Shown piece by piece: positions 6,739 to 10,886 of a stretch of 10,886 bases of DNA. A model generated the notes under the pieces. That model was not told the origin of the DNA. It ran no database searches and saw nothing but the letters and a program-made list of their open reading frames with translations. Source of the DNA: Rhodoferax sp. (lineage in GTDB: Bacteria > Pseudomonadota > Gammaproteobacteria > Burkholderiales > Burkholderiaceae_C); assembly GCA_029865675.1 (NCBI GenBank), contig JARXAU010000074.1, forward strand, positions 1 through 10,886, in the 5' to 3' direction. The translations under genes and the position numbers were made by a program. Within the stretch, counting starts at the first letter, position 1, and each line of letters starts with the position of its first letter.

Positions 6739-7263
6739 GTGACCAGAACAACAACACCGGACGGTGTAGTACCCACGTCCGCCATCGCTGCTGCCCCTGC
6801 GCCCGTGGTGTTTGAAGAGGAATTTGTCACCGGCCTCAAAGCCATTTTTGAAGAGCGCATTGTCTTCAACCAGCTGTTGGGCCTGAAGATCACTTCGCTG
6901 GAGCCTACCCGCGTAGTCGCGCGCATCGACATGCGCCCCGAGTTGGTGGGGCACTTTGCCTTGAATCGGGTGCACGGCGGCGTCATCAGCGCTGGGCTGG
7001 ACGCCATGGGCGGGCTCGCCGTCATGGCCGCCATCGGCGCGCGCCACATGGACGAGACGCCGCCACAGCGCCTGCACCGTTTTGGCAAGTTGGGCACGAT
7101 TGATTTGCGTATCGACTATTTGCGCCCCGGCATCAGCCCGTACTTCGAACTGCACGCTTATGTGCTGCGCCTGGGTTCGCGGGTGGCGAATACGCGCATG
7201 GAGTTTTTGGGCGCCGTTGGCACGCTGTTTTCTACTGGCGCGGCGGCTTACATCGTGTCCTGA
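6739..7263 (+). CDS. Single-hotdog thioesterase family protein (PaaI-like)
   Basis: This hotdog-fold protein (174 residues from the GTG) contains RVHGGVISAGLDAMGG (77-92). That is the HGG-x6-D helix motif of PaaI/4HBT-type acyl-CoA thioesterases, with D88 the expected acidic residue. The strand segment LGTIDLRIDYLRPG (118-131) also matches. It would hydrolyse acyl-CoA in the cytoplasm. No ATG exists at the 5' end. GTG at 6739 leaves a 10-bp gap after the dehydrogenase; TTG at 6718, overlapping that gene by 11 bp, is the alternative. Neither has a well-spaced ribosome site (AAGGAG at 6696-6701 is 16 bp from the TTG). A low-complexity Ala/Pro/Thr stretch precedes the fold. It is the last gene of the cluster and is followed by a strong terminator. 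Confidence 0.85.
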   Translation: MTRTTTPDGVVPTSAIAAAPAPVVFEEEFVTGLKAIFEERIVFNQLLGLKITSLEPTRVVARIDMRPELVGHFALNRVHGGVISAGLDAMGGLAVMAAIGARHMDETPPQRLHRFGKLGTIDLRIDYLRPGISPYFELHAYVLRLGSRVANTRMEFLGAVGTLFSTGAAAYIVS

Positions 7264-7289
7264 ACAGAAAACGCTGCCGTCCAGGCATA

Positions 7290-7318
7290 AAAAAAAGGCC
7301 CGTCAAGGGCCTTTTTTT
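7290..7318. terminator. Bidirectional intrinsic terminator
   Basis: A 12-bp perfect stem (7290-7301 and 7307-7318) has a 5-base loop, GTCAA. Its GC core GGCCC/GGGCC is flanked by an A run on the left and a T run on the right. Read in either direction it gives a GC hairpin followed by U residues. It sits between the convergent thioesterase (+) and rpoZ (-) genes, so it ends both transcripts. Confidence 0.93.
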
Positions 7319-7334
7319 GGGGAAGAAAGTCGCT

Positions 7335-7538
7335 TTACAGCGGCACTTTTTTCAACATTTCGATGCCAATTTTTCCTGCGGCAATTTCGCGCAATGCGGT
7401 GACGCCGGGCTTGTTTTTGCTCTCGATTTTGGGCGTGTGGCCCTGGCTGAGCATGCGCGCGCGGTAGGTGGCAGCTAGCACCAGTTGGAAGCGGTTGGGT
7501 ATCTGCTCAAGGCAGTCTTCGACGGTGATGCGGGCCAT
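7335..7538 (-). CDS. rpoZ: DNA-directed RNA polymerase omega subunit
   Basis: This 67-residue protein is the omega subunit, which helps fold and hold beta' in RNA polymerase. In E. coli it also forms part of a ppGpp binding site. The N-terminus MARITVEDCLEQIPNRFQLV and the following YRARML match omega sequences of betaproteobacteria, which share this short length. The GGAG ribosome site on the minus strand lies about six bases before the ATG. It is the last gene of the yicC-gmk-rpoZ operon, 14 bp after gmk, and reads into the shared terminator. Confidence 0.97.
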   Translation of the reverse strand: MARITVEDCLEQIPNRFQLVLAATYRARMLSQGHTPKIESKNKPGVTALREIAAGKIGIEMLKKVPL

Positions 7539-7552
7539 GGGATTCTCCGAAA

Positions 7553-8176
7553 TTAGGTGGGGATGTTGAGCGCCTGGAAGGTCGCGGCCCTGGCGCGCGC
7601 TTGCGCCGCAAATTTGAGCCGCTGGGAGTGAACAATCGCTTTCAGATCAAAAAGCGCCCGGTCAAACAACTCGTTGAGTATAACGAAGTCGAATTTTCCG
7701 GCCTGCGCCACCTCAACAGCGGCGTTCTTCATGCGCAAATCGATGGTGTCTGGCGCATCCTCGCCCCTGCGCTCCAGGCGCGCGCGCAACTCGTCCCAGC
7801 TGGGCGGCAAGATAAAGATGCATACCGCGTTGGAAAACGTTTGCTTGATTTGGATCGCGCCCTGGAAGTCAATCTCCAAGATCACATCCGCACCCAGCGC
7901 CATGCGGTCTTCAATGGCTTTTTTGGACGTGCCGTAGCGGTGGTCGTGTACGTTGGCCCATTCCACGAAGGCGTCGGCCGCCACCATGGCGTCAAACTCA
8001 GGTTGCGAGATAAAAAAGTATTCGCGCCCGTGCTTTTCCTGGCCGCGTGGTGCGCGCGTGGTGTGGGAAACCGAGGGTTGTACGTGGGAGTCAAGCTCTA
8101 GCAAGGCGTTCACCAGGCTCGACTTGCCTGCGCCGCTGGGCGCTGCGACCACAAAAAGGTTTCCAGGGTAATCCAT
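7553..8176 (-). CDS. gmk: Guanylate kinase
   Basis: This 207-residue enzyme phosphorylates GMP (and dGMP) to GDP with ATP in the cytoplasm. It is essential for guanine nucleotide supply. The P-loop APSGAGKSS is at residues 12-20. The GMP-binding region has SHTTRAPRGQEKHGREYFF (37-55), with S37, R41 and Y53 as expected ligands, then E72 and Y81. EIDFQGA (101-107) corresponds to the usual DIDxQGA block, and the Arg-rich lid is RARLERRGED (131-140). The length is normal for the family. No convincing Shine-Dalgarno precedes the ATG; translation may depend on the upstream yicC gene, 28 bp away. The GMP kinase and RNA polymerase omega gene pairing is widely conserved in proteobacteria. Confidence 0.98.
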   Translation of the reverse strand: MDYPGNLFVVAAPSGAGKSSLVNALLELDSHVQPSVSHTTRAPRGQEKHGREYFFISQPEFDAMVAADAFVEWANVHDHRYGTSKKAIEDRMALGADVILEIDFQGAIQIKQTFSNAVCIFILPPSWDELRARLERRGEDAPDTIDLRMKNAAVEVAQAGKFDFVILNELFDRALFDLKAIVHSQRLKFAAQARARAATFQALNIPT

Positions 8177-8204
8177 AGTGCAAGTGCGAATGGCTAAGGG
8201 CAGC

Positions 8205-9122
8205 TTATTCTATGTTTTGCACTTGCTCGCGCATTTGCTCTATCAGCACCTTCATGTCCACCGAGATATGCGTTAGCGCCAGGGCGGCTGATTTGGAGCC
8301 CATGGTGTTGGCTTCGCGGTGCAGCTCTTGGATCAAAAAGTCCAGGCGCTTGCCGATTTCGCCGCCTTGGGTAATCAGGCGCTCCAGCTCATCCAAGTGC
8401 GAGTTCAGGCGGGTAACTTCTTCGGCCACGTCAATGCGAATGGCAAACGCCGTGGCCTCGGTCAGCGCCCGGTCCTGGGCGCTTTCAGGCAGCGCGCCGC
8501 CTTCTCCCAGGGCCATTGCTTCCGCCCAGCGCTCCATAAAGCGCTGGCGCTGCTGGGCGACCAGTTGCGGCACCAGCGGAACGGCTTTGGCGGCCAAGAG
8601 GCGCAGCTGCTTGATATGTTCCAACAGCATGCTGGCCAGGCGCTCGCCTTCGCGCGCGCGCGCTGCCAAAAGCGCAGTTAGCGCAGTCTGTGCCAGCGGT
8701 AGCAGGTCCTCGCTCCAGTCTCGGGTGCTCGATTGTTCACCAGCCGCTAGGCGCAGCACGTCGGCCACGCTAAGTCCTCCAGCCTGTGGCAGCCAGACCT
8801 TGACCTTGTCTTGAAGGGCGTTAAGGCGCTGCAGCAGTTTGGACGAAGGTTCGCCCATGCTGCTGGCGCCCTGTGCCTCGACAGACGCGCGTACTTCGAT
8901 CTTGCCGCGCTTGAGGCGCGCGACCAGCAGCTCGCGCAATGCGGGCTCCCACTGGCGCAGGTCTTCGGGCAGTCGAAAGCTCAAGTCGAGAAAGCGGCTG
9001 TTCACCGACCGGATCTCCAGACCCAACTGGGCGACGCCGGCCAGCTTGGGCTCGGCCGCGCCGTTGGCTGCGCCTACGCCGTGCTGGGCGCTGGAGTAGC
9101 CTGTCATACTGTAAACTGACAT
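8205..9122 (-). CDS. yicC: YicC/YloC family endoribonuclease
   Basis: This 305-residue protein belongs to the YicC/YloC family, whose E. coli member has been reported as an endoribonuclease involved in small-RNA turnover. The N-terminal domain starts with the hallmark MTGY (6-9) and EIRSVNSRFLDLSFR (36-50), then KRGKIEV (71-77). The C-terminal DUF1732 part shows DVAEEVTRLNSHLDEL (231-246) and GKRLDFLIQELHREANTMGSK (257-277). A Gly/Ala-rich stretch at 15-30, between MTGY and EIRSVN, is somewhat longer than I expect. AAGGA precedes the ATG at 9122 on the minus strand; the internal Met of MTGY is a less likely start. It is the first gene of the yicC-gmk-rpoZ operon and is divergent from the kinase gene. 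Confidence 0.95.
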   Translation of the reverse strand: MSVYSMTGYSSAQHGVGAANGAAEPKLAGVAQLGLEIRSVNSRFLDLSFRLPEDLRQWEPALRELLVARLKRGKIEVRASVEAQGASSMGEPSSKLLQRLNALQDKVKVWLPQAGGLSVADVLRLAAGEQSSTRDWSEDLLPLAQTALTALLAARAREGERLASMLLEHIKQLRLLAAKAVPLVPQLVAQQRQRFMERWAEAMALGEGGALPESAQDRALTEATAFAIRIDVAEEVTRLNSHLDELERLITQGGEIGKRLDFLIQELHREANTMGSKSAALALTHISVDMKVLIEQMREQVQNIE

Positions 9123-9132
9123 GGTTCATTCC

Positions 9133-9161
9133 TTGACTATGAGGGTTGCACTGAGAATAAC
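9133..9161 (+). promoter_or_regulatory. Possible promoter for the kinase-phosphatase pair
   Basis: In the 102-bp gap between divergent yicC and the kinase gene, TTGACT (9133-9138) is followed after 17 bases by AATAAC (9156-9161). These are five-of-six and four-of-six matches to sigma70 boxes, reading toward the kinase. A weaker minus-strand pair for yicC may lie in the same gap: TTGGGC with TATTCT, 18 bases apart. Inferred from motif match only. Confidence 0.35.
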
Positions 9162-9224
9162 CCGCGCCGTTGGACTGGCCCAACTGCTGGCGATGCGGGC
9201 GCAAAGAAACTCTTTCACTATGGC

Positions 9225-10217
9225 ATGACCCAGAGTCCAGCGGCTTCCGTCCCTGCGCCCCTGCTTCCTGGAAAGCTGGTGGGTGGCTACCGCATTGTCC
9301 ATAAGATTGCGGCCGGCGGATTCGGCATTGTCTATCGCGCCGTCAGTCCTACGGGGCAAGACGTAGCCATCAAAGAATACCTGCCCGCTGCTCTCGCCAG
9401 CCGCGCTCACGGTGACGCTCCGGTGATCGTGCCGCGCGACAAGCGCTCGCTCTACCGCATGGGACTGCGCAGCTTTTTTGAAGAAGGGCGGGCACTGACC
9501 CAGATTGCTCATCCCAGCGTTGTCAACGTTCTGAACTTTTTTCTTGAAAACGACACGGTTTACTTGGTGATGAACTACTTGCAGGGTGCGTCGCTGCAGC
9601 AGTTTATTGTGACATCGGCCTCGCTCAACCACGCCAAAGTGTTCCGCGAGAGCACGATTCGCTCCTTGTTTGACGAAGTCTTGCGGGGGCTAAGGGTAGT
9701 GCATCAGCACAAAATGCTGCATCTCGACATCAAGCCGGGCAACATTTTCATTACGGACAACGACCGCGCGGTGCTCATCGATTTTGGCGCAGCGCGCGAC
9801 GTGCTACACCAGGGTGGCAAGTTTTTACAGCCCATGTTTACACCCGGTTTTTCCGCACCAGAGATGTACAGCCGTGGCAAAGCCATTGGGCCCTGGACGG
9901 ACATTTACGCAATCGGCGCGTGCTTGTATTCCTGCATGAAAGGCGCTCCGCCGCCGGAGGCTGCGAAAGCAGCGTGGCGCGCGCAGTTGGATGTCAACCT
10001 ATCGGAATTGCAGGGGAAGTATTCCCAGCCGCTCATCGACTTGGTGCTTTCCTGCATGCAAGCGGATCCGCAGGCCCGGCCGCATTCCGTGCTGTCAGTG
10101 CAAAAAGTGCTCTCACAAGCGCCCCAAGCCAGGGAGCCCAGCGACGGCGCAAGTGCTTATCAAGCAACCCAGTTTTTCCCGGCCGCCTTGCGTTCGGCAG
10201 AAAAGTTTTTGCGCTGA
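9225..10217 (+). CDS. Soluble serine/threonine protein kinase
   Basis: This 330-residue protein is essentially one Hanks-type kinase domain with no transmembrane segment or sensor domain, so it should act in the cytoplasm. Visible motifs are the glycine loop IAAGGFGIVY (28-37), VAIKEYLP with K50, the helix-C Glu in SFFEEGRAL (E86 or E87), the catalytic loop HLDIKPGNIF (166-175, D168 and N173), DFGAAR (186-191) and APEMY (211-215). The usual HRD is HLD here, a non-RD kinase, so activation-loop phosphorylation may not be needed. A tail of about 30 residues follows the fold. The start at 9225 has no strong ribosome site. A PP2C phosphatase gene begins 13 bp downstream, so the two probably add and remove phosphate on shared targets, which are unknown. 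Confidence 0.93.
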   Translation: MTQSPAASVPAPLLPGKLVGGYRIVHKIAAGGFGIVYRAVSPTGQDVAIKEYLPAALASRAHGDAPVIVPRDKRSLYRMGLRSFFEEGRALTQIAHPSVVNVLNFFLENDTVYLVMNYLQGASLQQFIVTSASLNHAKVFRESTIRSLFDEVLRGLRVVHQHKMLHLDIKPGNIFITDNDRAVLIDFGAARDVLHQGGKFLQPMFTPGFSAPEMYSRGKAIGPWTDIYAIGACLYSCMKGAPPPEAAKAAWRAQLDVNLSELQGKYSQPLIDLVLSCMQADPQARPHSVLSVQKVLSQAPQAREPSDGASAYQATQFFPAALRSAEKFLR

Positions 10218-10230
10218 TGGCCATCGGATC

Positions 10231-10886
10231 ATGATGTTTTCCGTATTTCAAGTCAGCCGCATCGGTGGGCGCAAAAAAAATGAAGACCGCATGGGGTATT
10301 CCTACACTCCCGGCTCGGCTATTTTTCTTGTGGCTGACGGGTTAGGGGGGCATCCAAAGGGTGAGGTAGCCGCGCAAATTTGTATGCAGGTAGTCACGTC
10401 CATGTTCCATAAGCAGGCCACGCCCAAGCTGCCCAACGTGGCCGAATTTCTGCATTCCGCCTTGTACGCCGCGCACGAGCAGTTGCTGAGCTACGCCACA
10501 TTGCATGAAATGAAAGAAACACCCAGCAGCACACTGGTTGTGTCTGTATTGCAGGATGACCAATGCCACACCGCGCACTGTGGTGACTCACGCAGGTACT
10601 TGGTGCGTGATGGCGCTGTGCTGAGCCGCACCATCGACCACTCTGTGGCGGAGTGGAACAGCCCCGCACGCAGCCTAGTACAGACTGCACCCGTGAGCCG
10701 CCACGTGCTGTACAGCTGCCTGGGCGCGCCACGCCAACCCGTGATCGAGGTCAGCGCACCCATTGACTTGCGCTTGGGTGACCGCCTGTTGCTCTGTTCC
10801 GACGGCCTTTGGAGCGGCGTGCAGGACGACGACATCGTCTACGGACTCACACAACACGCGGTCGCAGACGCCGCCTACGAGCTGGC
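10231..10886 (+). CDS. PP2C-type serine/threonine phosphatase (5' part, truncated by window end)
   Basis: An open frame from the ATG at 10231 (or the next codon, 10234) runs without a stop to the window edge, giving 218 residues. It has the metal-binding motifs of PPM/PP2C phosphatases: GGRKKNEDRMG (12-22), VADGLGGHPKGEVAA (34-48), AHCGDSRRYLVRDG (115-128) and LLCSDGLWSGVQDDDI (187-202). The final Asp-Asn motif would lie beyond the edge. These Mn/Mg-dependent enzymes dephosphorylate Ser and Thr residues. It starts 13 bp after the kinase stop, so the two are co-transcribed, and the phosphatase probably reverses the kinase. No transmembrane segment is seen in the visible part. No clear ribosome site precedes it. 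Confidence 0.93.
   Translation, partial: MMFSVFQVSRIGGRKKNEDRMGYSYTPGSAIFLVADGLGGHPKGEVAAQICMQVVTSMFHKQATPKLPNVAEFLHSALYAAHEQLLSYATLHEMKETPSSTLVVSVLQDDQCHTAHCGDSRRYLVRDGAVLSRTIDHSVAEWNSPARSLVQTAPVSRHVLYSCLGAPRQPVIEVSAPIDLRLGDRLLLCSDGLWSGVQDDDIVYGLTQHAVADAAYEL

Noticed and set aside
1926..7263. Assignment of the cluster as the atu (citronellol/geraniol) or kst/ipd (steroid) pathway
   Set aside because: TetR, SDR and IGGGADE-type dehydrogenase genes are reminiscent of both, but the diagnostic genes (geranyl-CoA carboxylase, IpdAB, ring-cleavage enzymes) are not in the window.
8180..8226. GCAAGTGC and its complement GCACTTGC around the yicC-gmk junction as a regulatory hairpin
   Set aside because: Only 8 bp of pairing with a 31-base loop; this is within chance for GC-rich DNA.
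1..10886. Defence system, prophage, CRISPR array, transposon or integron
   Set aside because: No repeat array, transposase, integrase, nuclease/helicase module or phage structural gene can be seen; base and codon use look even across the window.

Overview
The window is GC-rich bacterial DNA, densely packed with genes. Gene content, protein sequences and the order yicC-gmk-rpoZ point to a betaproteobacterium of the order Burkholderiales, most likely family Comamonadaceae. That placement is inferred from remembered family sequences, not from a search. There is no rRNA, tRNA, CRISPR array, insertion sequence or phage gene.

Left two thirds (1-7263, all on the + strand): a cluster for acyl-CoA (fatty-acid-like) catabolism. 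In order it holds the 3' end of an acyl-CoA dehydrogenase with the extra C-terminal domain, a secreted DUF2147 protein, a double-hotdog acyl-CoA thioesterase, a crotonase-fold enoyl-CoA hydratase/isomerase, a TetR-family repressor, an SDR oxidoreductase resembling peroxisomal trans-2-enoyl-CoA reductase, two adjacent acyl-CoA dehydrogenases, and a single-hotdog thioesterase. Two short intergenic gaps carry clear symmetric elements. One is a 14-bp-arm inverted repeat with two TTCATGAA boxes in front of the hydratase/isomerase gene. The other is a perfect 14-bp palindrome in front of the TetR gene, probably its own operator. From the TetR gene to the last thioesterase the genes are 8-26 bp apart or less, so they look like one operon that the TetR protein controls. 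The substrate is unknown. The enzymes fit beta-oxidation of an unusual (branched, cyclic or unsaturated) acyl chain; no ligase, carboxylase or thiolase lies in the window.

Middle (7264-7334): a strong symmetric hairpin flanked by A and T runs ends both the rightward cluster and the leftward rpoZ operon.

Right (7335-9122, - strand): the housekeeping operon yicC (endoribonuclease family), gmk (guanylate kinase), rpoZ (RNA polymerase omega). The spoT/relA gene that commonly follows rpoZ is not there.

Far right (9225-10886, + strand, divergent from yicC): a soluble serine/threonine protein kinase and the start of a PP2C-type phosphatase, 13 bp apart, forming a reversible phosphorylation pair. 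The phosphatase runs off the window edge.
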